Source of the DNA: Pseudobdellovibrionaceae bacterium
GTDB taxonomy: Bacteria; Bdellovibrionota; Bdellovibrionia; Bdellovibrionales; Bdellovibrionaceae
DNA: 64,000 nt
Reading direction: 5' to 3'
Assembly (NCBI GenBank): GCA_019637955.1
Contig: JAHBUS010000007.1
Location: 124,001 to 188,000, forward strand
A model generated the notes under the pieces. That model saw only the letters and a list, made by a program, of their open reading frames with translations, had not been told where the DNA came from and ran no database searches. The position numbers were made by a program, and so were the translations under genes. This document shows positions 1 through 7,905 of the stretch, one piece after another (position 1 is the first letter of the stretch; each line of letters begins with the position of its first letter).

Positions 1-1080
1 CAAAAACGTTGGGATCAAATCGCGGCCTTCGATGCCGATTGCCCGCGACTTTTGAAGCTCGTCCCTCCTGGCCAACATCAAAATCCGCGCGCGGGTGAAG
101 CGCTCGCGCAAGCGGGACGGCAATCTCTGCAGGTGTCGCGGGCGATGGGCACCGCCATTCAAAAATGGTTTCAAGATTTGGGGATCGCCTACGAATGCTA
201 TGACGGCCGCACGCGCGCAGAACTCTTATGTCACGCCATCGGCGGCGTGGTTTTGGATCCACTCGCGGTGGGTGGAGGCGGCGTCTTCGCCGCCAAGGCG
301 CTGGCCCGCGCCGGAACCGGCGCGCTCCCGCGGATCGGCGCGCGCTTCTCACGCCTGCCGATGACCGCCGAGAACATTGCCCGCGTTGAGCCGCTCGCGC
401 TTCGCAAGGCGGGGCAAACCGAATCTTTCGTGGTGAAATTTCAAGACGAGAGCCGCGCGATTTTCAAACCCTGCAATGCTCGCGATGCTCTCTCCAACTG
501 CCGCGGCGAAGTTTTGGCCTACCAAATGGATCAGCGGTTGGGACTGAATTTGGTCCCGGAAACCATCGAACGCAACGTCGTCATCAATGGTGAAACCCGG
601 CGAGGCTCGATGCAGCGCTGGGCCGAAGACGTCCGGCCGGGCGCCAGCATCCGCGCCAACCCCAAGCCCGGCGAGATGGACAAACAATCCTTTTTTGATT
701 ACGTGATCCGCAACATCGACCGCCATCAAAACAATTATCTCGTTGCCGGCAATGGCCAAGTGGTTTCGATTGACCATGGCGTCGCCTTCCGCGATGTCTC
801 CGTGACCAACGCCCGCCGTGGCGGCGCCTTTGATGAGGCCGCGCAGAATTACCTGAAGACCGAGGACGGACGAAAAACTTTACAGACAATGCGCGCTTGG
901 AATTTGAAAGAAACCCGTGCGTGGCTGAATCAGTACCTCAACCCCTCGCAGACCGAAAACACGATGAGACGCATCGAGTTCTTGCGACGGTACGATCCCG
1001 ACAAGCCGAATCCTGGCGCCGCCCCGACGGGAGCCGTGCGGGAGCGGACGCTCAAAGAGATTTTACGCGATCACGATTAG
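1..1080 (+). CDS. Protein with PI3K/HipA-like kinase domain (5' end outside window)
   Basis: The frame is open to base 1, so the start lies upstream and at least 359 residues are visible. The N-terminal part (about nt 140-325) has Trp-Phe, Cys-Tyr, ELLC and a Gly-rich GGVV...VGGGGV stretch that also occurs in the exported protein at 4103-5644. The C-terminal half reads like a PI3K/FAM20/HipA-type kinase: AIFKP (candidate ATP lysine, near nt 466), RGEVLAYQMD (Glu, near nt 508), IDRHQNNYL (catalytic DRHxxN, near nt 718) and SIDHGVAF (metal Asp, near nt 772). Substrate is unknown; lipid or protein phosphorylation are both possible. Its stop shares bases with the stop of the convergent protease gene. 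The kinase assignment rests on motifs only. Confidence 0.7.
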   Translation, partial: QKRWDQIAAFDADCPRLLKLVPPGQHQNPRAGEALAQAGRQSLQVSRAMGTAIQKWFQDLGIAYECYDGRTRAELLCHAIGGVVLDPLAVGGGGVFAAKALARAGTGALPRIGARFSRLPMTAENIARVEPLALRKAGQTESFVVKFQDESRAIFKPCNARDALSNCRGEVLAYQMDQRLGLNLVPETIERNVVINGETRRGSMQRWAEDVRPGASIRANPKPGEMDKQSFFDYVIRNIDRHQNNYLVAGNGQVVSIDHGVAFRDVSVTNARRGGAFDEAAQNYLKTEDGRKTLQTMRAWNLKETRAWLNQYLNPSQTENTMRRIEFLRRYDPDKPNPGAAPTGAVRERTLKEILRDHD

Positions 1081-1946
1081 GGCGCGATCAATTTTTGAAT
1101 GTACGAAATCGCGGTCACGTCTTCGCCGCGGCAGGAGCCGTCCGCGCAAGTGTTCGAACGCGAGCAGCCGCCGCTCGAAACCATGTCGCGCTCTCCGCGC
1201 ACCAAGATGCCTTCGACTTCGAGGGTCTTTTCGTTGAAGACCGCCGAGCCTGAATTGCCGCCGTAGGTGTCGAGATTCGCCACGAAGAAGGACTTCGAGG
1301 TGTCCCAACGGCGAACCTTCGCGCCGCCCGCCACTTTGGTCGGCAGTCCCATCGGGTGGCCGATCACAAAGAGAGGCTCGCCCACAGGCAAGAGACCTTG
1401 TTTTCGCAAAGTCAAAGGCCGCGCGCCGCGAACGGGCCGGTCCAAACGGATCAGCGAGTAGTCTTGACCGCGTGAACTCTGCTCGGTCTTGATCACGGCT
1501 TTACAGCGGTAAACCTGATCCGCTTCAAAATCATCGGGAGCGTGCTTGGGGTCCTGCATGCGGTACCCGAAAACCCAGCTGTTGGCGCGGCAGTCCTGTT
1601 CGGAATCCACGCAGTGACCGGCGGTGGCGAGCAAGTCGTCGCCCACCAAGAAACCGGAGCACACGGCCGCGGCCGGCTGATCGCGGAAAGGCTCGTCATC
1701 GCAAGTGCCGTAGGATTGACCGAACGTTTCCTTGTCGTAGTCGTAGCGCCCTTGGGCGTTGAGCTTGAGCTTCGAAGCGGGGAACATCCCCGCCGTGGCG
1801 TCGGCCAGCGCGACGAGATTGGCGTTTTTCGTCTCGTAGACGTCCGAGCGGTCGTCGTTGCCGTAGATCACCTTGGGAGTGAAAACCCCCGCAAGCGCCG
1901 TTGTTGAAAGAACAAGCCCCAGAAACAGGAATAAAAAAAGCCGCAC
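1077..1946 (-). CDS. Secreted trypsin-like serine protease (S1 family)
   Basis: The protein has a signal peptide of the type RLFLFLFLGLVLSTTALA and then a trypsin-like fold. The catalytic triad is visible: His in ATAGHCVD, Asp in DYSLIRLDRP and Ser in GGNSGSAVF. Extra cysteines near the C-terminus (SGGCSRSNTCADGSC) suggest disulfides, fitting export to the periplasm or outside. I chose the GTG at 1946 because an AAGGAGG motif lies 4 bases upstream and it places the signal peptide at the start. A longer in-frame start at 1982 exists but lacks such a site. It is monocistronic between convergent and co-oriented neighbours. Substrates cannot be told from sequence; in a predatory bacterium it could act on prey protein, which is inference. 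Confidence 0.85.
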   Translation of the reverse strand: MRLFLFLFLGLVLSTTALAGVFTPKVIYGNDDRSDVYETKNANLVALADATAGMFPASKLKLNAQGRYDYDKETFGQSYGTCDDEPFRDQPAAAVCSGFLVGDDLLATAGHCVDSEQDCRANSWVFGYRMQDPKHAPDDFEADQVYRCKAVIKTEQSSRGQDYSLIRLDRPVRGARPLTLRKQGLLPVGEPLFVIGHPMGLPTKVAGGAKVRRWDTSKSFFVANLDTYGGNSGSAVFNEKTLEVEGILVRGERDMVSSGGCSRSNTCADGSCRGEDVTAISYIQKLIAP

Positions 1947-2034
1947 AACCCCTCCTTGGTGTTTGACTCTGGACGATCTCATCCTCGCGAGGTTTCTCGA
2001 CGTCCGTCAAGGAGCGGCTGCGGTCTTTTTTATT

Positions 2035-2472
2035 TTATTTGCGAAGCGAAAGTTGAACTTGAAAAGCGAAGGCGAAGTGGCGGATTTGCTTGAGCATCGC
2101 GAAGAGTCCGTTCGCTCGCGAGGGCGACAGATTCGCCTCGAATCCCAATTTTTTGAGAAAATCGGGCGAGGATTTCAGGATTTCGTCAGGAGCCGAACCC
2201 GAATAAACGCTCAAAAGAACGGCGACGAGACCTTTCACGAGAAGCGCGTCGCTGTCGCCTTGAAATTGGATGCGGCCTTGATCGTCGAGGTGCGCGTGCA
2301 GCCACACCTGCGATTGACAGCCTTTGACCTTCGCCTCTTCGGTTTTTTTGTCGTCCGGCAGATCGCCCCAGGTCTTTCCCAATTGGATGACCTTTTTGTA
2401 GCGGTCCTCCCAATCTTTGAGGCCTTCGAATTCTTGCACCATGCGCTCGATGCGGTCTTGCAGCGTTGTCAC
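2035..2472 (-). CDS. sufE: SufE family sulfur acceptor
   Basis: SufE takes persulfide sulfur from a cysteine desulfurase (SufS/CsdA) and passes it to Fe-S cluster assembly in the cytoplasm. The 145-residue length matches the family, and the active cysteine sits in VKGCQSQVWL, the hallmark motif. The start ATG overlaps the stop of the upstream cysteine-rich gene by 4 bp (ATGA), so both are on one mRNA and likely translationally coupled. No sufS/sufBCD lies nearby; the desulfurase at 33459-34661 belongs to another operon with a tRNA-thiolation gene. CsdE is the alternative family name; sequence alone does not separate it from SufE. Confidence 0.88.
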   Translation of the reverse strand: MTTLQDRIERMVQEFEGLKDWEDRYKKVIQLGKTWGDLPDDKKTEEAKVKGCQSQVWLHAHLDDQGRIQFQGDSDALLVKGLVAVLLSVYSGSAPDEILKSSPDFLKKLGFEANLSPSRANGLFAMLKQIRHFAFAFQVQLSLRK

Positions 2473-3314
2473 TTGCGGGTGTTCTCCAGCGCCTTCAGGC
2501 GTCTGAGCATTTTACTTTCGAGAGTGCGGCCAAAGTCGCCGATCATCTCTTCAAACCGGGAGCGCTCGAACTCCCCGGCTTTCTCATAACACTTTTTATA
2601 GAAACCCTCTATGTCCGAGTCGTAGCCGTTCCACAAACGTTTGAACAGAGCGGGCGCCATCTGGTGGCTGTTCTTCTCCTCGCCCGTGCCATCGTAGCGG
2701 TTCATGTAATCAAGAAGCTCCGAGACTTGACGCGGCGAAAAATCCAGCTCCGCGAGCACGTCCTCCATGATCGCCATTTCGGAATAGCTCAGATAATTCG
2801 ACAAAGATTCCCAAAAACGCTCGCCCGCCGCTCCCGCATCGAAGCGGCAAAAGTAGGTCGAGCACACGGTTCCGCGAAATTTCCAGATGCCGCAGCCCTG
2901 GGTTTTCTTTTGGTAATAGGGACAGAGCCACTCCTCGCGGTTGCCGAAATCTTTGGGCCCACGGTTGTTGAACTGCACTTGAAACTTCACCGAAGGGACC
3001 AATCCGATCGGAAGCGCGTACTCACGTCGCTCGATCTTGCGACGGATGTGCGCGGCTCCCTCGGGAAAGCGCGACTCATTCACCAGCAGCGCGCCGACGA
3101 TGAAGTTGGGCAAATAGGGTTCAAACGTGCAGCACTTGAGATGCTTGCGGTACGTGACTTTGGCCGACGCCGGTTGATTTTCGGGGGCCATGGCGCAGTT
3201 GTCACAGGTGGCCTTGGTCTCCTCAAGACGCTCCTCTTGATCCAGCAAAAGGGCCGGAAAAAGTGGATGGTAGATCTCGGGGATTTTGTGTTTGAATTTC
3301 ACCGGGCGTAACAT
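2469..3314 (-). CDS. Cysteine-cluster protein of unknown function, coupled to sufE
   Basis: The protein has 281 residues. I cannot assign a function. Cysteines are grouped as CDNC, KCCTF, CPYY, QGCGIWK, TVCSTYFC, an arrangement like the YkgJ-type zinc/iron-binding cysteine cluster proteins. There is no signal peptide. The ATG at 3314 is preferred over the longer frame to 3428 because AAAGG stands 6 bases upstream. It is the first gene of a two-gene unit with sufE (ATGA overlap), which suggests a metal or Fe-S role, but that is inference from context. A GC-rich stem (about 3354-3370) lies in its leader. Confidence 0.7.
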   Translation of the reverse strand: MLRPVKFKHKIPEIYHPLFPALLLDQEERLEETKATCDNCAMAPENQPASAKVTYRKHLKCCTFEPYLPNFIVGALLVNESRFPEGAAHIRRKIERREYALPIGLVPSVKFQVQFNNRGPKDFGNREEWLCPYYQKKTQGCGIWKFRGTVCSTYFCRFDAGAAGERFWESLSNYLSYSEMAIMEDVLAELDFSPRQVSELLDYMNRYDGTGEEKNSHQMAPALFKRLWNGYDSDIEGFYKKCYEKAGEFERSRFEEMIGDFGRTLESKMLRRLKALENTRK

Positions 3315-3498
3315 GCAAAACCTTTGTTCAGCTGTCCAGCCTGGCGTGACAAAACCCCGCCTCCGGGGCGGTCCTTTCAATGTCCCATCCTGAGACGTTT
3401 TTTCATAAATAATATCAAGCACTTGCACGCCTTTTCGGAGGCTTTTTGGCGCCGTCCTTGGCCCCGCCCTTGCTCTTCTCCAGGGCAGGAGGCCGTTG

Positions 3499-3786
3499 AT
3501 GAAAACCGCTCTGTTCCTTTTGATCGCTCTGGTGTCCTTTCAGGCGAGCGCCTGGGTGTCCACACCCACGATTGAGAAGCAGCACAAATTCGTCTACCGC
3601 ATGAAGAGCGAGGTTTTTGAGTTCGCCTCCACCTCACCCTCTTACGAAGAGGCTTTCGACAAGGCGGCTTCGGCCTGCTACCGCCACTTCCGCGACAACA
3701 CCAAAGCCCGCTCCGGACAAGCCAAACTCTCCGAAGATCAGGGCCTGGATATCATTGACGTGTGCGCCAATCCGCGTAGCATTTGA
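3499..3786 (+). CDS. Small exported protein, function unknown
   Basis: The protein has 95 residues with a clear signal peptide ending ...SFQASA before WVSTP. The mature part is hydrophilic and has two cysteines (SACYRHF and DVCANPR) that could pair in the periplasm. The ATG at 3499 is used because AGGAGG lies 6 bases upstream; the TTG just before it is not needed. The next gene on the same strand begins 44 bp later, and the two may share a transcript. I do not recognise the family. Confidence 0.7.
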   Translation: MKTALFLLIALVSFQASAWVSTPTIEKQHKFVYRMKSEVFEFASTSPSYEEAFDKAASACYRHFRDNTKARSGQAKLSEDQGLDIIDVCANPRSI

Positions 3787-3830
3787 TCCTGAAGGCCCCC
3801 TTTGCTAAGGTGGTCTTTTAGGGAGACATC

Positions 3831-4052
3831 ATGGGACTGCTCAAATCCATCGGCGATTTTTTGTTCGGGAAAGACCCGGATATTTTTGACGACAACGGCA
3901 ACGTGGTTCATCGCCATCCCAAAAAGAAATGGGAAGCCTGGCAGAACAAGATGAAAACCAACCCCCAGTTCAACTGGCGCAACCATACCGGAACCCGCGC
4001 CGGTGGATCCACGTCGGGCCGCAGCCCGACCAACGCCCCGAACAAAAATTAA
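3831..4052 (+). CDS. Small basic hypothetical protein (73 aa)
   Basis: A short soluble protein begins MGLLKSIGDFLFGKDPDIF and continues with a Lys/Trp-rich middle (PKKKWEAWQNK) and a low-complexity Gly/Ser/Asn tail. AGGGAG lies 5 bases before the ATG. The N-terminal amphipathic stretch could touch a membrane. It follows a small exported protein and precedes another exported protein on the same strand. I know of no function for it. Confidence 0.65.
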   Translation: MGLLKSIGDFLFGKDPDIFDDNGNVVHRHPKKKWEAWQNKMKTNPQFNWRNHTGTRAGGSTSGRSPTNAPNKN

Positions 4053-4102
4053 GAATCCACTCCGGTCTTCTAGGCGTTTCGCTTTTATGAAACCATAGAT
4101 CC

Positions 4103-5644
4103 ATGAGTTCATTCTGTTTACCTTTATCCGTCATCGTCGCGGCCTTGTTCAGCTTTTCGGCTCACGCCGAATTGGCCGGGGCCCGCGCAGGCGGCGAGAG
4201 CGGCTCCACGGGCCGCGGTGTTTTTTCGATGAGCACGGCCGTGAACAAAGCGTTTGCCACATGCTCGGACGAGCAAAAGCAAACTCTCGCGAAGCAAGGC
4301 TGCTTTGAACATTTTGAACGCAACCCCGAAGCCCTCCAGTACGCCCGCCCCTGCCAGCAAGGTGCGCTCGAATACACCGTCACGCGCGCTCTCACGATCA
4401 TCCCCAAGTGCAGCCTCGGCGTCGGCAAGGCTTGGATCGATCACGGCAAAGATCTCTTAAGCCTGCTCCAGGGCGTGGGCGGCTCGGTCAGCGCCCGCCT
4501 GAGCGCCGATTCGGAAATGCAGCAACAGCTCAAACGGTGCAATGCGGACCCCGACATGCAGAGCAAACGTCAGATGCTCACCCAGTACAACTTGAACGGC
4601 TGGGAGGACGATCGCATCCACCGGACCTCGTGCGAGGATATCATCAGTCAGGGCGTGCGCCGCCAGCGCGCCACGATTCGCAACAATGCCATCCGCGAAG
4701 CCGCCGCTTACAGCGCCCGTCCCACCGAAGAGAAGCAAGCCGAGTTCGACGAGGCGATGAAAAAGAACGCCGAGCGCGGACGCGAGGCCTGGAATTCGGC
4801 CTACAACACCATTCAAGTCTGGATGAAAGAAAAGGTCGGCATCCCGCTGTCGTGTTACAACTCTCAAAAAAATGACGAGCTCCTTTGCTACGGCGTCGCG
4901 CGGATCGTGACGCCCGATGCGGTGGCTGGTGGTGCCGTGCTCGGTCGCATGCGCGCCCTGGCGGGTGTCAGTAAAATTGAAGAGGGCACGGCGGCAGGAA
5001 CGGCCGCCACGCGCGCGCAGGTGAATGGCGTGCGCGCCATGAGCGATGAAAACCGCGCGGCGATGCTGTCGCGCAGCTCCTCCTTGGACAACACGGGGCG
5101 CTTAAATCAGGCCGAGACCTTACTTAAAGACTCACGGCCCAACGGGCTTTCGCTCGAGCAGCGCGAGGCCATCACGCGCGCGCACGAAGTGGGCGGCGAG
5201 AGGGGCTTTGGCACTTACACCCGCGCGGACTTGGATGAGAAAGCGCGCATTTTGCGTGAAGCCGGTTTTGACGCCAACGAGCGTCAGCTCCTGATGCGCA
5301 CGGGAACGGCCGGGCAAGAGGGGCACTCGACCACCGTGAGCGGGGCCAGCATCCACTCCGGAGACACGGCCGAGGGTCTCATGCGCGTGCCCGATGGGAT
5401 TGCGCGCGAAAAGCAAGTGGAGATGGGCGCCCGCCTCAAGGACCTGCAGCGCTCCGCCGACGCCGAAAACTACAAAAAGACTTACCAGCAGTGGCAATCG
5501 ATCGACCGGGATTACTCGAACCGTATTCTTGAATTGCAAGACATGCGGCCGCGACCGCCCGAGTACGACCGTCACATCTTGGAACTTAAAAAAAGACAGC
5601 AAGAGTTGAAAGAAACCTACGAGTATTACAAAGACTATTTTTGA
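4103..5644 (+). CDS. Large exported protein sharing a module with the 1-1080 kinase
   Basis: The 513-residue protein has a signal peptide (MSSFCLPLSVIVAALFSFSAHA) and a long helical, charged body with paired cysteines. Around residues 230-290 it contains VWMKEKVGIPLSCY, DELLCYGVAR and VAGGAVLGRMRALAG. These align by eye with the N-terminal half of the protein at 1-1080. A later block (SLEQREAITRAHEVGGERG...KARILREAGFDANERQLLM) is, from memory, a recurrent module of Bdellovibrio exported proteins. The C-terminus is a Lys/Glu/Tyr-rich helix. The stop overlaps the convergent glnD stop by 10 bp. Function is unknown; a surface or predation-related role is speculation. Confidence 0.75.
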   Translation: MSSFCLPLSVIVAALFSFSAHAELAGARAGGESGSTGRGVFSMSTAVNKAFATCSDEQKQTLAKQGCFEHFERNPEALQYARPCQQGALEYTVTRALTIIPKCSLGVGKAWIDHGKDLLSLLQGVGGSVSARLSADSEMQQQLKRCNADPDMQSKRQMLTQYNLNGWEDDRIHRTSCEDIISQGVRRQRATIRNNAIREAAAYSARPTEEKQAEFDEAMKKNAERGREAWNSAYNTIQVWMKEKVGIPLSCYNSQKNDELLCYGVARIVTPDAVAGGAVLGRMRALAGVSKIEEGTAAGTAATRAQVNGVRAMSDENRAAMLSRSSSLDNTGRLNQAETLLKDSRPNGLSLEQREAITRAHEVGGERGFGTYTRADLDEKARILREAGFDANERQLLMRTGTAGQEGHSTTVSGASIHSGDTAEGLMRVPDGIAREKQVEMGARLKDLQRSADAENYKKTYQQWQSIDRDYSNRILELQDMRPRPPEYDRHILELKKRQQELKETYEYYKDYF

Positions 5645-7905
5645 CCTGACGAACGCTCAAGCCTCGCGAACCAATCCGGATCGCCCTTGGGCGCTTTGAC
5701 GACAAACAGATCCTCGGCCTTTTGACCCCAGGTCTGCACGACGGCGGAACGGATCTCAAGACCCGCTTCCGACAAACTCTCGGCCGCGCTCCACAAAAGA
5801 CCGCGCTGATCCAGTCCCTTAAAAAGCACGGTCGGAGACTCGCCTTCGATCTTTTGCACGCTCTCCCATTTCACCGGGGGCGCTTTCTTTGCGGGCTGCT
5901 TGGCGAACAGCTCAAGCCGCTTGAGCAAAGACTCGGGACTTCCCGAAAAATCGAGGCAGAACCAATCGTAAATGCCAAACCGCGGAAGCGTCAGCACGTG
6001 GGCCTGCAGAACCGAGGCCCCAGCTTGAAAGAGCAGCCCCAACACTTCGGCGAGCGCGCCGTGACGATCGCGCGAACGCGAGTAGCGCAGCCACACGCGC
6101 TTTTTCACCTTGAAGACTTCGAACGCACGCGCGCGGCCCACCTGAATCACCGTCAAATCCATTTGCAGCTTCTTCAAACCGATTTCACGGCTGATCAAAA
6201 ATAGAGATTGGCGCTGGTCGTCCTGCAAAAACGAAAACTTCCTGGCGAAGGCCGTCTCGAGTTTTTGGTCCTCCGACAACAACCGCTCGCCCAGACTGGC
6301 GAGAAGTTTGGCTTTCCACTCGTTCCACGCCTGCGGATTGGTCCCCAAGATATCGATCGCGGTGAACAGGAGCAAGCGCCGCACGCGGTCTTCGGTGAGA
6401 TGCAACTGCTCCAGGCCGCGCAAAATGGCGGGATCATTAGGATCGCGGCGCAAGGCCGCCTGCGAGAACGCCAAGTGGTTTTGCACGAGCCACCGGACTT
6501 CACGGGTGTCCGAAGCACTGAGTCCGAAAGCGGTGAGGTCCCGCTGCACCCATTTTGCTCCCAAATCCTCATGATCCTCGGGGCGGCCCTTCGCGAGGTC
6601 GTGATAAAGCGCGGTCCAAAGCAAGAGCTGCCAATCTTTGTCTTTGAATCCCCGCGCAAACTTGGCGAGCGGCCCGAGATGCCGGACGGACTTGCGCGCC
6701 CGCAGCGTTTCGCGGATCACTTGCAGCAGATGCGCGTCGGCGGCAAATCGATGGTACTGGTCGTGTTGAACCAAACCCACCAAAGGCTTAACCTCGGGCA
6801 CGAGACGGTCCATCAAGCGCGAGCGAAAGAGCGCGCGCCAAGCGGCGTCTTTCACTTTTGGCGAAAAAAACTTTCGCAGCTCCCGGCCGCGCTCGGCGCG
6901 CCGTCGCTCGAGCGACTTGACCGGCCAAAACTCATCCAGCGCCCGCCTCACCCAAAACTGCGTGCGGACGCTGGGATCCTCTAAAAGCGCCTTGGTCAGA
7001 TCGCCCGTCTTCTTCAAGACCGGCGGTTTCTGCCTCGCCTTGGGCCCCGCGATCTCCAGAATCCAGTCGCTGTAGAACGACACGCGCGAAAGCCCGCGCT
7101 GCACGAAGAACATGAAGTCACGGTAGTGACCGAAACCAAAAAAATCGGCCAGCCCCGGCTGACTTTGATTCGAGATGAGATCCCGCTCGCCCTCGAGGTG
7201 CAGGCGCTGGCGGATCCAGAGAAAAGACTTCAGGTGGTAGTCGAGCAGCTGCAAGACGTGAGAGTCCGGAACTTCAATTTCAGGAAAGGCCTTGAGAATT
7301 AAGCGCGCCTGATCCAAGTCGCGCAGGCCCCCCAGACCCATTTTGATCGAAGGTTCCAGCATGTTCTGGATCGAATCGTACCGTTCATGGCGCTTCTCGC
7401 GCTCGTCCCGAAGCTGACGGAGCCACTTGTTTTTTTGCGCCCGTCCGGCCTGGACGATGCGCTGACGTTCGCGTGCCAGCACGTCCTCGCCCTTCGCCGT
7501 CAGCGCTTCGCCATCGAGCAGGCTCAAGTGGTCCCAAAGCTCCACGCCTTGCGCGAGGTCCTCGTGATTCTCCGGGACGCGCGAACGCAGCTTTAAACCT
7601 TTTTGCTGAGCCCAACCGACAAACTCCTGGACGCGCTCTTCAGGTCCCAAAAAAACGAAATCCAAATCCGACCCGGGACAAAGCTCGCCGCGTGCCAGCG
7701 AGCCCACCATCAGAGGTTCGCTCGCCAAAAAAGAGGGCGCTTGAGTATTGAAGATTTTCAAAATCTCGGTCTTGAGGCGCGCGGACCACAGCAAGGCTCC
7801 GTCCTCGATGCCCTGTTCGACACGGCCCCACGCCCTCGTCGGGCGCGGGAAGTCGTCTCTTAGTGACTCGAGCCCGAGGATGTGGAGGATATCATGTCTT
7901 GCCAT
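5635..7905 (-). CDS. glnD: PII uridylyltransferase / uridylyl-removing enzyme
   Basis: GlnD senses glutamine and adds or removes UMP on PII proteins, controlling nitrogen assimilation. Domains in order are a nucleotidyltransferase (GSLARGELCPGSDLD at residues 68-82, with both catalytic Asp; GLGGLRD near 191), an HD hydrolase domain (LYHDLAKG, His435-Asp436) and two C-terminal ACT domains (from about 620). At 756 residues it is shorter than the roughly 890 of E. coli. The start overlaps the mutS 3' end by 46 bp and lacks a strong ribosome-binding site, so translation may be coupled to mutS. No glnB or glnK is in the window. Confidence 0.9.
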   Translation of the reverse strand: MARHDILHILGLESLRDDFPRPTRAWGRVEQGIEDGALLWSARLKTEILKIFNTQAPSFLASEPLMVGSLARGELCPGSDLDFVFLGPEERVQEFVGWAQQKGLKLRSRVPENHEDLAQGVELWDHLSLLDGEALTAKGEDVLARERQRIVQAGRAQKNKWLRQLRDEREKRHERYDSIQNMLEPSIKMGLGGLRDLDQARLILKAFPEIEVPDSHVLQLLDYHLKSFLWIRQRLHLEGERDLISNQSQPGLADFFGFGHYRDFMFFVQRGLSRVSFYSDWILEIAGPKARQKPPVLKKTGDLTKALLEDPSVRTQFWVRRALDEFWPVKSLERRRAERGRELRKFFSPKVKDAAWRALFRSRLMDRLVPEVKPLVGLVQHDQYHRFAADAHLLQVIRETLRARKSVRHLGPLAKFARGFKDKDWQLLLWTALYHDLAKGRPEDHEDLGAKWVQRDLTAFGLSASDTREVRWLVQNHLAFSQAALRRDPNDPAILRGLEQLHLTEDRVRRLLLFTAIDILGTNPQAWNEWKAKLLASLGERLLSEDQKLETAFARKFSFLQDDQRQSLFLISREIGLKKLQMDLTVIQVGRARAFEVFKVKKRVWLRYSRSRDRHGALAEVLGLLFQAGASVLQAHVLTLPRFGIYDWFCLDFSGSPESLLKRLELFAKQPAKKAPPVKWESVQKIEGESPTVLFKGLDQRGLLWSAAESLSEAGLEIRSAVVQTWGQKAEDLFVVKAPKGDPDWFARLERSSGQK

